A stretch of 64,000 nt of DNA from JAXMCI01 sp046349435 (GTDB lineage Bacteria; Pseudomonadota; Alphaproteobacteria; Dongiales; Dongiaceae): positions 18,146 through 82,145 of the forward strand of contig JAXMCI010000036.1 in NCBI GenBank assembly GCA_046349435.1, given 5' to 3'. Under the pieces are notes generated by a model. It did no database searches. It was given only the letters and a program-made list of their open reading frames with translations, and had not been told where the DNA came from. This document shows positions 33,992 to 42,682 of the stretch, in pieces. Position 1 is the stretch's first letter. Every line of letters starts with the position of its first letter. The position numbers and the translations under genes are program-made.

Positions 33992-35166
33992 CCGGTCTCC
34001 CCCTCTCGCGATCCGGCCAGCGCCGCCGGGACGAACACCTGCCCCTGCATCAGCTTGCGGCAGGTGCGCAGCACCGTGGCGCCCTCGCAGTGCCAGCCCG
34101 CGCCGGCCCGCACGATGCGCGCATCGGCCTCCAGCACGCCCGAGGGGTGGCCGATGCGCAGGCGCCCGGCCTCCGCGCCGGCCGCCGCCTCGGCCACCAC
34201 GGTGCCGGGAATGCGGGCGGCGGCCGCGGTGCACAGCCCGCCGGTCAGCGGCAGCGCGGCATGCGGCTTGCCCATCGAGATCATCCGCACGGCGAGGTCG
34301 ACCGCGCCGGCGGGAAGCGTCGCCCCGGTGGCGATCACGCTGTCGGCGGGCGGGCCGACCATCGCCACCTTGGGCGAGGAGCGCCAGCGCCGGCCGGCCT
34401 CCTCGGCATCGGCGGCGAGCCCGGCGGCCACCGCGGCGGCGCGGCGGATCGCCTCCAGCCGGTCGAGCAGGGCACGGTCGGCGGCGAGCGCCGCCGGGCT
34501 CTCCGTCGCGTGCCGGCCGAGCGCCGCGGCGCGGACGAAGACCACCGGGTTGCTGGCGTCGACGATCGAGGCCTCGATCGCACCCAGCCCGGGCACCTCC
34601 AGCCGGTCCAGCGGCCGGCCGGTCGGCAGCAGGCCGCGCGTCACCGCGCCGCCCGGCGCGACGAACTCGAGCGCGACCGGCGCGCCGCTGCCGGCGACGC
34701 CGGCGATGGCGCAGTCGCCGCGGGTGGCCGGCTTGCCGTCGGCGGCCAGCGGCAGCGTCGCCAGGATGGTCTTGCTGGTGTTGGTGTTGAACAGCGCCAC
34801 CTCAGCGGTCGCGCCGGCCACGGCCACCAGCCCGGTCTCGATGCCGAAGGCGGCGATCGCCGAGGTCAGGTTGCCGCAGTTGCTCGTCCAGTCGATCACC
34901 GGCTCGTCGACCGCGACCTGGCCGAAGGTGTAGTCGAGGTCGATGCCGGGGCGGCGCGAGCGCTCGACCAGCATCACCTTGGAAAGCGAGGAGACGCCGC
35001 CGCCCATGCCGTCGAGCTGGCGGCCATAGGGGTCGGGGCTGCCGAGCGCGGCGAGCAGCAGCGCGTCGCGCCGGGCCGGGTCGGCCGGCAGGTCCTCGCG
35101 CCGGAAGAACAGCCCCTTGCTGGTGCCGCCGCGATAGAAGACGGCCGGGATGCCGATCTGGGGCAA
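33988..35166 (-). CDS. PrpF-family isomerase (aconitate/methylaconitate or oxalomesaconate tautomerase-like)
   Basis: A 392-residue member of the PrpF family (diaminopimelate-epimerase fold). It has the N-terminal signature FYRGGTSKGLFF, a catalytic Lys candidate in LSKVMLVERS and the Cys motif in TSNCGNLTSA, with late IRMISMGKPHAALPLTG-type residues (VRMISMGKPH). Known members move a double bond in unsaturated tricarboxylates. It lies 13 bases after the amidase stop and is coupled to the PrpB-like gene. Confidence 0.9.
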   Translation of the reverse strand: MPQIGIPAVFYRGGTSKGLFFRREDLPADPARRDALLLAALGSPDPYGRQLDGMGGGVSSLSKVMLVERSRRPGIDLDYTFGQVAVDEPVIDWTSNCGNLTSAIAAFGIETGLVAVAGATAEVALFNTNTSKTILATLPLAADGKPATRGDCAIAGVAGSGAPVALEFVAPGGAVTRGLLPTGRPLDRLEVPGLGAIEASIVDASNPVVFVRAAALGRHATESPAALAADRALLDRLEAIRRAAAVAAGLAADAEEAGRRWRSSPKVAMVGPPADSVIATGATLPAGAVDLAVRMISMGKPHAALPLTGGLCTAAAARIPGTVVAEAAAGAEAGRLRIGHPSGVLEADARIVRAGAGWHCEGATVLRTCRKLMQGQVFVPAALAGSREGETG

Positions 35167-35179
35167 GCCGGGCGCTCCC

Positions 35180-36583
35180 TCAGGCGGCGAGCGGCGGCCG
35201 CTCGCGCGAGCCGAGCTCGCCGAGATAGCGGGCGCCGGCGCGGCAGAGCAGCGCCTCCTCGCCGTGGCGGGCGACCAGCTGCAGGCCGAGCGGGGTGCCG
35301 TCGGACGCCATCCCCGCCGGCAGGGTGATCACCGGGTTGCCGGAGACGTCGTAGATGCAGGTGAAGTAGATCAGCCGCTCCAGCCCCTCGGCGTCGGGGC
35401 AGATCCGGGCGAACGCCTCGACGGTCGGCAGCGCCGACGGCGTCACCGGCACGATCATCAGGTCGGCACCCTGGAAGAGCTGGGCGAGGTTGCCGGCGAA
35501 CTGGCGGCGCGCCAGGTTGGCGTTGGCGTAGTCGACCCCGCGCACCGCCAGCCCGGCATCGAGGAACTCGCGGAGGCTGGCGCTGTACTCGGCAGCGCGC
35601 TGCGGATAGAGCGACTGGGCGGCGTGCGAGGCGGCCGCCTCGGCGAGGCAGATCGGGGTCCAGGCGGCGATCGCCGCCTTCACCGGCGGCATGCGCACCT
35701 GCACCAGCGCCGCCCCGCAGCCGCGCAGGATGGCAATGGCGCGCTCGACCGCCGCCACGATGTCGGGCCGCACGCCGGCGGTGGCGTAGGGCTCGTCGTA
35801 GCCGAGCCGGACCCCCGCGAGGTCGCCGCCGAGCCCGCCGAGATAGTCCGGCACCGGGCCGGCGAGCGTGGTCGGATCCTCCTCGTCGCGGCCGGCGACG
35901 GCGCCGAGCAGCGCCGCCGCATCCTCGACGCTGCGCGCCATCGGCCCGACATGGTCGAGCGTCCAGGACAGCGCGAAGACGCCCTGCCGGCTGACCCGGC
36001 CCCAGGTCGGCTTGATGCCGACCAGCCGGTTGGCCAGGCTGGGGAAGCGGATCGAGCCGCCGGTGTCGCTGCCGATCGCCGCGTAGCAGAGGCCGGCCGC
36101 GGTCGCCACGCCCGAGCCGCTCGAGGAGGAGCCGGTCCACAGGTCGGCCCGCCACGGGTTGACCGGCAGCGGGATGTCGGGATGGTGCAGCGCGAGCGCC
36201 GCCTCGGAGAGCTGCAGCTTGCCGAGCAGCACCGCGCCGGCCGCCTCCAGCCGCCGTACCACGGTGGCGTCGCGCTCCGGCCGGCGGTCGCGGAACATCG
36301 GCATCCCGACGGCCGTCGTGATGCCGGCGGTATCGCAGAGATCCTTCACCGCCACCGGCACGCCGTGCAGCGGGCCGCGGCTGCGCCCGGCCTTCAGCTC
36401 GGCGTCGGCCCGGGCGGCCTGCGCCAGAGCGAGCTCGGCGGTGACGCGGGCATAGGCGCGCAGCTTCGGGTCGAGCCGCTCGATGCGCTCGAGCATGGCG
36501 CGGGTCGCCTCGGTCGAGGACAGCTCGCGCCGGGCGATGCGGCGGCCGAGCTCGACGGCGCCGAGGAAGGCGAGGTCCGACAC
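35180..36583 (-). CDS. Amidase-signature hydrolase 1
   Basis: A 467-residue amidase-signature enzyme. The Ser-cisSer-Lys triad is visible: Lys in VAVKDLCDT, cis-Ser in TGSSSSGSG and the nucleophile Ser in DTGGSIRFP. It should hydrolyse an amide to the acid and ammonia in the cytoplasm. It is 14 bases downstream of the second amidase, so both are made together, which suggests sequential or isomer-specific hydrolysis. Confidence 0.92.
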   Translation of the reverse strand: MSDLAFLGAVELGRRIARRELSSTEATRAMLERIERLDPKLRAYARVTAELALAQAARADAELKAGRSRGPLHGVPVAVKDLCDTAGITTAVGMPMFRDRRPERDATVVRRLEAAGAVLLGKLQLSEAALALHHPDIPLPVNPWRADLWTGSSSSGSGVATAAGLCYAAIGSDTGGSIRFPSLANRLVGIKPTWGRVSRQGVFALSWTLDHVGPMARSVEDAAALLGAVAGRDEEDPTTLAGPVPDYLGGLGGDLAGVRLGYDEPYATAGVRPDIVAAVERAIAILRGCGAALVQVRMPPVKAAIAAWTPICLAEAAASHAAQSLYPQRAAEYSASLREFLDAGLAVRGVDYANANLARRQFAGNLAQLFQGADLMIVPVTPSALPTVEAFARICPDAEGLERLIYFTCIYDVSGNPVITLPAGMASDGTPLGLQLVARHGEEALLCRAGARYLGELGSRERPPLAA

Positions 36584-36597
36584 CGTCGTGCCCCCGC

Positions 36598-38115
36598 TCA
36601 GCCGCGGCGCCAGTCGCCGAGCGCCTCGACGGCGGCGGCGCCGGCCAGCACCGTCGCCTCGTCGAAATGCTTGCCGACCAGCTGCAGCCCGATCGGCAGC
36701 CCGTCATGCATGCCGCAGGGCACCGTCATGGCGGGGTGGCCGCTGGCGTTGAAGGGCGCGGTGTTGCCGACCATCGGCAGCGCCACCTCGCAGAACTGCT
36801 TCAGCGTGGCGCCCGCCGGCGGCATCGGCGGCGCCTGGTACGGGATGGTCGGCATCGCCAGCAGGTCGAAGCCGGCGAGCGCCTGGTCGTAGTCGCGGCG
36901 CATCTGGCCGCGCAGCGCCTGGGCCTTGCTGTAGAAGCGGCCGCCATAGGCCTCGTGCATGTAGTCGCCCATGAACAGCGCCATCTTGGCGGTCGGCGAG
37001 ATGTCGTCGGGGCGCGCCCGCCAGGCCTTGCCGAAGGCCTCCATCATGCCGGTGGCGGCGAAGCCCTCGGCGTAGCTGCCGATGCCGTTGCCCTTGAACA
37101 TCAGCTCCGAGGTGCCCTCGACGACGATGGCGGTCCAGATGTCGAGGGCGGTGAGGTGCACCGGCAGGTCGATCTCCTCGACCGAGGCGCCGGCGGCGGC
37201 GAGCGCCTTCAGCGCCGCCGAGACCCGCTGGTCGGTGGCCGCCTCGCTCTCCGGCCGGCCGAAGCCCTGGCGCACCTTGGCGATGCGCAGGCCGCGGGCC
37301 GGCCGCTTCAGCGCGCCGAGATAGTCGGCCGCCGGCGCCGTCCGCTGCCGCGAATCGAGCCCGTCCGGCCCGGCGATGGCGGCGAGCAGCCGGGCGACGT
37401 CCTCGACGGTGGCGCCCATCGGCCCGGTGAAGTCGATCGCCGCGTCCATCGAGCAGATGCCGGTATAGGGCACCAGCCCGTGCGTCGGCTTCAGGCCGTT
37501 GACGCCGCACCAGGCGCCGGGGATGCGGATCGAGCCGCCCTGGTCGCCGCCGATCGCCATGGCGATGTCGCCGGCGGCGATCGCCGCGGCGCTGCCGCTG
37601 GACGAGCCCCCGGCCGAATGGGTCGGCCGGTGCGGGTTGTGCACGGGATGCGGCCGGCTGGTGTGGCTGTGGCCGGAGAAGCTGAGGGCCTCGCAGGTGG
37701 TCTTGCCCTGGATCGTGCCGCCGGCCGCCAGGATGCGGCTCACCACGGTGGCGTCGAGGCTGGGCGTGAAGCCCTCGAAGAGCGGCGAGCCGTTGCGCAG
37801 CGGCCAGCCGGCGACCGCGACATTGTCCTTCACCCCGACCGCCTTGCCGGCGAGCAGGCCCTTGCCGCTGCCCTCGATCGGGCCGAGCCAGGCCCAGGCG
37901 CCGTACGGGTTCTCCTCGGGCCGCGGCGCGCGGCCGGGTCCGCGCGGCACGGCCACGGCCGGTGCCGGATCGGGCATCGCGTCGAGCCGCTCATAGGCCG
38001 GCATCATGCCGGCCAGCAGCTCGGCATAGGTCTCGGCGTCGGCGGCGCTGAGGGACATCCCGAAGCGCGATGCGATCCTGCGGATCTGCTCGCCGGTGGG
38101 CGCGGTGACGGCCAT
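36598..38115 (-). CDS. Amidase-signature hydrolase 2 (enantioselective-amidase-like)
   Basis: A 505-residue amidase-signature enzyme. The triad is Lys in AVGVKDNVAV, cis-Ser in AGGSSSGSAAA and nucleophile Ser in DQGGSIRIPG. The long N-terminal helical part and the segment CEALSFSGHSHTSRPHP resemble Rhodococcus-type enantioselective amidases of about 500 residues. GGGAGGAGGAGGG precedes the ATG at 38115. It is the first gene of the leftward operon next to operator site 2. Confidence 0.92.
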   Translation of the reverse strand: MAVTAPTGEQIRRIASRFGMSLSAADAETYAELLAGMMPAYERLDAMPDPAPAVAVPRGPGRAPRPEENPYGAWAWLGPIEGSGKGLLAGKAVGVKDNVAVAGWPLRNGSPLFEGFTPSLDATVVSRILAAGGTIQGKTTCEALSFSGHSHTSRPHPVHNPHRPTHSAGGSSSGSAAAIAAGDIAMAIGGDQGGSIRIPGAWCGVNGLKPTHGLVPYTGICSMDAAIDFTGPMGATVEDVARLLAAIAGPDGLDSRQRTAPAADYLGALKRPARGLRIAKVRQGFGRPESEAATDQRVSAALKALAAAGASVEEIDLPVHLTALDIWTAIVVEGTSELMFKGNGIGSYAEGFAATGMMEAFGKAWRARPDDISPTAKMALFMGDYMHEAYGGRFYSKAQALRGQMRRDYDQALAGFDLLAMPTIPYQAPPMPPAGATLKQFCEVALPMVGNTAPFNASGHPAMTVPCGMHDGLPIGLQLVGKHFDEATVLAGAAAVEALGDWRRG

Positions 38116-38186
38116 GACCCTCCTCCTCCCGGTAAGCCGGACCCGCGGGCGGGGCTTTTGCCGTACGGCCGGCAGGCCTATGCTAC

Positions 38187-38206
38187 TGCCAACTGTCGAC
38201 AGTTGG
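38187..38206. promoter_or_regulatory. GntR operator site 2 between amidase 2 and the CMD gene
   Basis: TGCCAACTGTCGACA (38187-38201) matches site 3 with one change. It is embedded in a perfect 18-bp palindrome, CCAACTGTCGACAGTTGG (38189-38206). It is in the 138-base gap between divergent genes, just after a possible -10 (TATGCT, 38179) for the rightward direction. Confidence 0.72.
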
Positions 38207-38253
38207 AAGCGCTCCGGCGCGAGCCTCGGGCGCGACCTCGGGAAGGAGCCGGG

Positions 38254-38652
38254 ATGAGCGACGACCGTTTCGAGAAGGGCCTGGGGATCCGCCGCGCCGT
38301 GCTGGGCGACGCCTATGTCGACCGCTCGCTCGAGGCCGCCCGGGGCGACCCCTTCCGCGAGGATTTCCAGCGGCTGGTGACCGAGAACGCCTGGGGCGCG
38401 GTGTGGTCGCGGCCCGGCCTCGACCGGCGCAGCCGCAGCATCGCCACCTGCGCCATGCTGGCCGCGCTCAACCGCCCGCACGAGCTGCGGCTGCACCTGG
38501 TGGGGGCCTTCAACAACGGCTGCAGCCTGCAGGAGCTGCAGGAGCTGATGCTGCAGATCGCCACCTATGCCGGCTGGCCGGCGGCGCTCGACGCCAACCG
38601 CGTGCTGAGCGAGGTCGCGGCTGCCCGCGCCCGCGAGGGCGGCGCGGAATAG
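38254..38652 (+). CDS. Carboxymuconolactone decarboxylase (CMD/AhpD-like) family protein
   Basis: A 132-residue helical CMD-family protein (LVTENAWGAVWSRPGLDRRS, HELRLHLVGAFNNGCSLQEL). It has no CxxC, so it is of the decarboxylase-like rather than the AhpD peroxidase type. GGAAGGAG precedes the ATG. It is the first rightward gene after operator site 2. It may decarboxylate or lactonise a pathway intermediate, but CMD members have varied functions. Confidence 0.88.
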   Translation: MSDDRFEKGLGIRRAVLGDAYVDRSLEAARGDPFREDFQRLVTENAWGAVWSRPGLDRRSRSIATCAMLAALNRPHELRLHLVGAFNNGCSLQELQELMLQIATYAGWPAALDANRVLSEVAAARAREGGAE

Positions 38653-38653
38653 C

Positions 38654-38668
38654 TGCCAACTGTTGACA
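38654..38668 (+). promoter_or_regulatory. GntR operator site 3 before the aldehyde dehydrogenase gene
   Basis: TGCCAACTGTTGACA differs from site 1 at one position. It begins two bases after the CMD stop codon and contains a perfect TTGACA that could serve as a -35. The aldehyde dehydrogenase starts 69 bases downstream. Confidence 0.7.
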
Positions 38669-38736
38669 CTTTCCCGGGGCGGCGGGAGGATGCCCGCCCG
38701 ATTGGTCGCCCCGCCACAACAGCCGGATCCCGCAGG

Positions 38737-40212
38737 ATGACCACGCCAAGCTACCAGCTCTTCATCGACGGCCAGTGGCGGGAGGGCGAAGCCGGCTTCC
38801 CCGCCATCAATCCCTTCACCCAGGAGCCGTGGGCGACCATCCCGCAGGCGAGCGAGGCCGACGTGCACGCCGCGGTGGCGGCGGCGCGCAACGCCATGGA
38901 GACGCGCTGGCGCGCCACCTCCGGGCTGGAGCGCGCCCGGCTGCTGCACCGGCTGGCCGACCTGATGGAGCGCGACGCCGACCGCATGGGCCGGCTGGAG
39001 ACCACCGACAACGGCAAGGTGATCCGCGAGACCGCCAGCCAGATGCGCTTCGCGGCGCGGCAGTACCGCTTCTACGCCGGCTACGCCGACAAGCTGTGGG
39101 GCAAGGTCATCCCGCTCGACCAGCGCGACGTCTTCGACTACGCCAGCCGCGAGCCGCTCGGCGTGGCGGTGCTGGTCACCGCCTGGAACTCGCCGATGGG
39201 CCTGCTTTCCAACAAGCTCGGCCCGGCCCTGGCGGCCGGCTGCACCGTGGTGGTGAAGCCCTCGGAGCACGCCTCAGGCACGACGCTGGAGATCGGCCGG
39301 CTGATCGAGGAGGCGGGCTTCCCGCCGGGGGTGGTCAACATCGTCACCGGCGACGCGCGGGTCGGCCGCGCGCTGACCACGGCGCCCGGCATCGACTGCG
39401 TCAGCTTCACCGGCAGCCCGGGGGTCGGGCGCGAGATCGCCGCCGCCGCCGGCCGCAACCTGGTGCCGGTCACCCTCGAGCTCGGCGGCAAGTCGCCCAA
39501 CGTCATCTTCGCCGACGCCGACATCGACAAGGCGACGGTCGGCGCTCTGGCCGGCATCTTCGCCGCCACCGGCCAGACCTGCATCGCCGGCTCGCGCCTG
39601 CTGGTGCAGCGCCCGGTCTACCAGGAGGTGGTCGATCGGCTGGTGCGCCGCGCCGGGGCGATCCGGCTCGGCAACCCGCTCGACCCGGCGACCGAGATGG
39701 GCACCGTCGCCAACGAGCCGCAGTTCAACAAGATCCTCGGCATGATCGAGGGCGCGAAGCAGGAAGGGGCGCGGCTCGCCGCCGGCGGCGCGCCGGCGAC
39801 CGGCGAGGGGCTCGGCAGGGGCCTGTTCATCCAGCCGACCATCTTCGCCGACGTCGACAACCGCATGACCATCGCCCAGGAGGAGGTGTTCGGCCCGGTG
39901 CTCTGCGTCATCCCGTTCGAGACCGAGGCCGAGGCGGTGGAGATCGGCAACGCGACGCGCTACGGGCTGGCCTCGGGGGTGTGGACGCGCGACCTGTCGC
40001 GCGCCATGCGGATGTCGCGCGCGCTGCGCGCCGGCACGGTGTGGGTGAACACCTACCGCGCCATCGCCTGCCAGGCGCCGTTCGGCGGCTTCAAGGAGAG
40101 CGGCTTCGGGCGCGAGCGCGGCGAGTCGGCGCTCGACGCCTTCACCAGCACCAAGAACGTGATGATCGACTTCTCGGAGGCCGAGCGCGATCCCTTCGCG
40201 CTGAAGACCTGA
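38737..40212 (+). CDS. NAD(P)+-dependent aldehyde dehydrogenase
   Basis: A 491-residue ALDH. It has the Rossmann segment (TAWNSPMGLLSNKLGPALAA), general-base Glu in LELGGKSPNV and nucleophile Cys in ATGQTCIAGSR, with the late PFGGFKESGFGRERG motif. It oxidises an aldehyde to the acid in the cytoplasm. It belongs to the GntR-linked cluster through operator site 3 and is followed by a SnoaL-like gene 10 bases later. Confidence 0.95.
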   Translation: MTTPSYQLFIDGQWREGEAGFPAINPFTQEPWATIPQASEADVHAAVAAARNAMETRWRATSGLERARLLHRLADLMERDADRMGRLETTDNGKVIRETASQMRFAARQYRFYAGYADKLWGKVIPLDQRDVFDYASREPLGVAVLVTAWNSPMGLLSNKLGPALAAGCTVVVKPSEHASGTTLEIGRLIEEAGFPPGVVNIVTGDARVGRALTTAPGIDCVSFTGSPGVGREIAAAAGRNLVPVTLELGGKSPNVIFADADIDKATVGALAGIFAATGQTCIAGSRLLVQRPVYQEVVDRLVRRAGAIRLGNPLDPATEMGTVANEPQFNKILGMIEGAKQEGARLAAGGAPATGEGLGRGLFIQPTIFADVDNRMTIAQEEVFGPVLCVIPFETEAEAVEIGNATRYGLASGVWTRDLSRAMRMSRALRAGTVWVNTYRAIACQAPFGGFKESGFGRERGESALDAFTSTKNVMIDFSEAERDPFALKT

Positions 40213-40222
40213 AGGCCGCGCC

Positions 40223-40675
40223 ATGGAGCCCGGTCTCGAGGACACGCTGCGCATCCACGCGCTCTATGCCCGCTACGCCCGGGCGATCGACAGCGGCGAC
40301 GGCGAGGCCTGGGCCGCCTGCTACGCCGAGGACGGCGAGTACTGGTCCTCGACCTTCGGCACCTGCCGCGGCCGCGCCGCGCTCGCCGCGTTCTGCCGCG
40401 CCCACCACGCACGCTGGCAGGCGCAGGGCATCCAGACCCGGCACTGGAACAACCAGGTCCTGCTCGAGCGCACCGCCGAGGGCATCGCCGGCTCGGTCTA
40501 CGTCATGCTGCTCGGCGTGCGCGCCGGCGAGCGGCCGCAGATCTTCCTGCAGACCGTCTATGACGACCGGCTGGTCGAGACCGGCGGCGCCTGGCGGCTG
40601 CAGCGCCGCGCCTCGCACGCCGACACCACGCCCGACCCGGCGCAGCTGGGCTTCGAGCGCTGGCCGGAGCGCTGA
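40223..40675 (+). CDS. SnoaL/NTF2-like small protein
   Basis: A 150-residue protein with the NTF2 fold pattern: an N-terminal helix (LRIHALYARYARAIDSGDGE), then WAACYAEDGEYWSS and a C-terminal strand set (DDRLVETGGAWRLQRR). Such proteins are isomerases, dehydratases or dioxygenase small subunits, and no catalytic pair can be assigned here. It closes the rightward aldehyde dehydrogenase transcript. Confidence 0.82.
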   Translation: MEPGLEDTLRIHALYARYARAIDSGDGEAWAACYAEDGEYWSSTFGTCRGRAALAAFCRAHHARWQAQGIQTRHWNNQVLLERTAEGIAGSVYVMLLGVRAGERPQIFLQTVYDDRLVETGGAWRLQRRASHADTTPDPAQLGFERWPER

Positions 40676-40706
40676 ACGGGGTCACCTCGGCGGGACGGCC
40701 GGCCGG

Positions 40707-40889
40707 CTACCGCCGCCAGAAGCTGTGGTGCGGAGCGACGAGCTCGTCCTCGATCTCGGCAAAGGGGCCGTGGACCTCGATCCTCTTCTGCCCGGAGCCG
40801 AGCACGGCGCGCGCGGACAGGCTCATCGTCGGATTCTCGGCATGGTCGCCGGTCAGCGCCAGCAGCCGGGTCTCCTCGACGCGGATCAT
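40707..40889 (-). CDS. Hypothetical small protein
   Basis: A 60-residue frame with a balanced, acidic composition (GDHAENPTMSLSARAVLG; FAEIEDELVAPHHSFWRR) that is unlike the Arg/Pro-rich shadow frames elsewhere. It starts at ATG 40889, 49 bases after the end of the oxidoreductase gene on the same strand. No family recognised. It could be a real small gene or the remnant of a longer one. Confidence 0.4.
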   Translation of the reverse strand: MIRVEETRLLALTGDHAENPTMSLSARAVLGSGQKRIEVHGPFAEIEDELVAPHHSFWRR

Positions 40890-40938
40890 GGGGCGCGGCC
40901 CGAGCCGCCCCCCGGCACGAGGCGCCGCACCATCCCGC

Positions 40939-41961
40939 TCAGTCCTCGGCGACCTTGACCAGCAGCTTGCCCATGGTGTCGCCGTCGAACAGCCGGTGGA
41001 ACTCGCCGGCGGCGTTCTCCAGCCCGACCACCACGTCCTCGCGGCACTTCAGCCGGCCCTCGCGGTACCAGCGGGCGAGCCGGCGGCGGCCGTCCTCGAA
41101 GCGGGCGGCGTAGGAGAAGATGTTGAAGCCGCCGACCCGCGCCTCGGTGAACAGGATGTTCTGCAGGTTGCTGGCGGTGCGCGGCACCTCGGGCGTGTTG
41201 TACTCGGTAATGCTGCCGCAGACGACGACGCGGGCGCGGTGGGCGAGCCGCGGGAACACCGCCTCGCTGATCGGCCCGCCGACATTCTCGAAATAGACGT
41301 TGATGCCGTCCGGGCAGTGGCGGTCGAGCGCCGCCCCGACGTCGCCGGCGCGCCGGTCGATCGCCGCGTCGAAGCCCAGCTCCTCGACGAGGTAGGCCGC
41401 CTTGCGCGCCGAGCCGACGATGCCGACAGCGCGGCAGCCGGCGATCCGCGCCACCTGGCCGACCACCGAGCCGACCGCGCCCGCGGCGGCCGCGACCACC
41501 ACGGTGTCGCCCGGCTCCGGCCGGCCGACATCGACGAGGCCGAGATAGCCGGTGAGGCCGGGCATGCCGAGGGGCCCCAGCGCGGTCGAGAGCGGGCCCA
41601 TCGCCGGGTCCACCTTGCGCGCCGTGGCGCCCTCGGCGACGGCGTAGTCCTGCCACCCGGTATAGTCCTCGACGATGTCGCCGGGCGCGAAGCCGGGATG
41701 GCGGCTCTCGACGACGCGGCTCACCGCGCCGCCGATCATCGGCTCGCCGAGCGGCACCGCGGGGTAGTAGCGGTCGTGGCCGGCGGCGCGCAGACGCATG
41801 TAGGGGTCGAGCGACAGCCAGAGGGTTCGCACCAGCAGCTGCCCCGGCCCGGGCGCCGGCAACGGCGCCTCCTCCAGCCGGAGATCCTCGGCCCGGAGCT
41901 CGCCCTGCGGGCGGCGGGCCAGCACGACCCGGCGGTTCCTGTCGTTCCCCGCGCTGCTCAT
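40939..41961 (-). CDS. Zinc-independent medium-chain NADP-dependent oxidoreductase (CurA/leukotriene B4 dehydrogenase-like)
   Basis: A 340-residue MDR-superfamily enone/aldehyde reductase. The N-terminal segment VVLARRPQGELRAEDLRLEE and SLDPYMRLR are typical of the CurA/PTGR group. The nucleotide-binding loop reads VVAAAAGAVGSVVGQVARIAGC, and zinc ligands are absent. The start at 41961 is chosen because GGGAGGACGT precedes it. Confidence 0.92.
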   Translation of the reverse strand: MSSAGNDRNRRVVLARRPQGELRAEDLRLEEAPLPAPGPGQLLVRTLWLSLDPYMRLRAAGHDRYYPAVPLGEPMIGGAVSRVVESRHPGFAPGDIVEDYTGWQDYAVAEGATARKVDPAMGPLSTALGPLGMPGLTGYLGLVDVGRPEPGDTVVVAAAAGAVGSVVGQVARIAGCRAVGIVGSARKAAYLVEELGFDAAIDRRAGDVGAALDRHCPDGINVYFENVGGPISEAVFPRLAHRARVVVCGSITEYNTPEVPRTASNLQNILFTEARVGGFNIFSYAARFEDGRRRLARWYREGRLKCREDVVVGLENAAGEFHRLFDGDTMGKLLVKVAED

Positions 41962-42062
41962 ACGTCCTCCCGGTGCCGCCCGCGCCGCGTCCAGCCGGGC
42001 CCCTGCGCTCAGTATTGGGTTTGATGCTGCGGGTGACAAGCCGCCGGGCGGCCCGCCTGCCG

Positions 42063-42087
42063 GGAGCCGCGGGCGGAGAGCGGCTCC
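42063..42087. other. Hairpin near the end of the exported-protein gene
   Basis: GGAGCCGC (42063-42070) and GCGGCTCC (42080-42087) form a perfect eight-base stem with a nine-base loop, immediately downstream of the stop of the minus-strand gene at 42087. It could terminate that gene, although no T-run follows. Confidence 0.4.
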
Positions 42088-42593
42088 TACTCGTCCATGG
42101 CCACGAGCTCGTCGAGCACGTTCTGGATCGACTCGCAGAGCTCGGGCCGGCAGCCCAGCGCGTATTGCTCGCGCGGCTTGAGGGAACCGGCTGCGCCACC
42201 GCCCGCCGCGAGGTGACGCATCGCCTCCTCCAGTCGGCCGGGGACCGACTCGATGCAGGCCGGCCGGCAGGACATGACGATCGCAGGCTTGCCGGTGTCG
42301 CGGAAGCGACCGAGCACGGGGTCGATCGCGACGGTGCGCAGCGGGATCACCAGCGTCAGCGGCGCTGTCTCCTCCGCGTCGTCTATGCCGATGAGCAACA
42401 GACCCTGGCGCGGCTCGAAGGCAACACCGTTCACCACCTCGGCGCCATAGATTTGTCCGCGATACTCGTAGCCGGCCGCGAGAGTCTGGATCGCCGCGGC
42501 GAGCGCCTCCTCATCGGCGGCCGCGGCACGAGCCGGCCCAGCCACCCCGACGGCCAGCGCAGCTCCGGCGAGCAGTAGGCGCAACGCTCCCAT
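42087..42593 (-). CDS. Exported hypothetical protein
   Basis: A 168-residue protein with a Sec-type signal peptide (RLLLAGAALAVGVAGPARA, cleavage after the AxA near residue 23). The mature part has two Cys-containing stretches (SCRPACIES and GCRPELCES), which could form disulfides in the periplasm. No family was recognised. It is separated from its neighbours by 90-125 bases, so it is probably transcribed alone. Confidence 0.75.
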   Translation of the reverse strand: MGALRLLLAGAALAVGVAGPARAAAADEEALAAAIQTLAAGYEYRGQIYGAEVVNGVAFEPRQGLLLIGIDDAEETAPLTLVIPLRTVAIDPVLGRFRDTGKPAIVMSCRPACIESVPGRLEEAMRHLAAGGGAAGSLKPREQYALGCRPELCESIQNVLDELVAMDE

Positions 42594-42682
42594 GACGGCA
42601 CTCCCCCAGCGCGACGAGACGCCCGCGTCGAGCCGGCAGTATCGACGCAACCGGCGCGCGTAGCAAGCCGGGGTCAGCGCGC

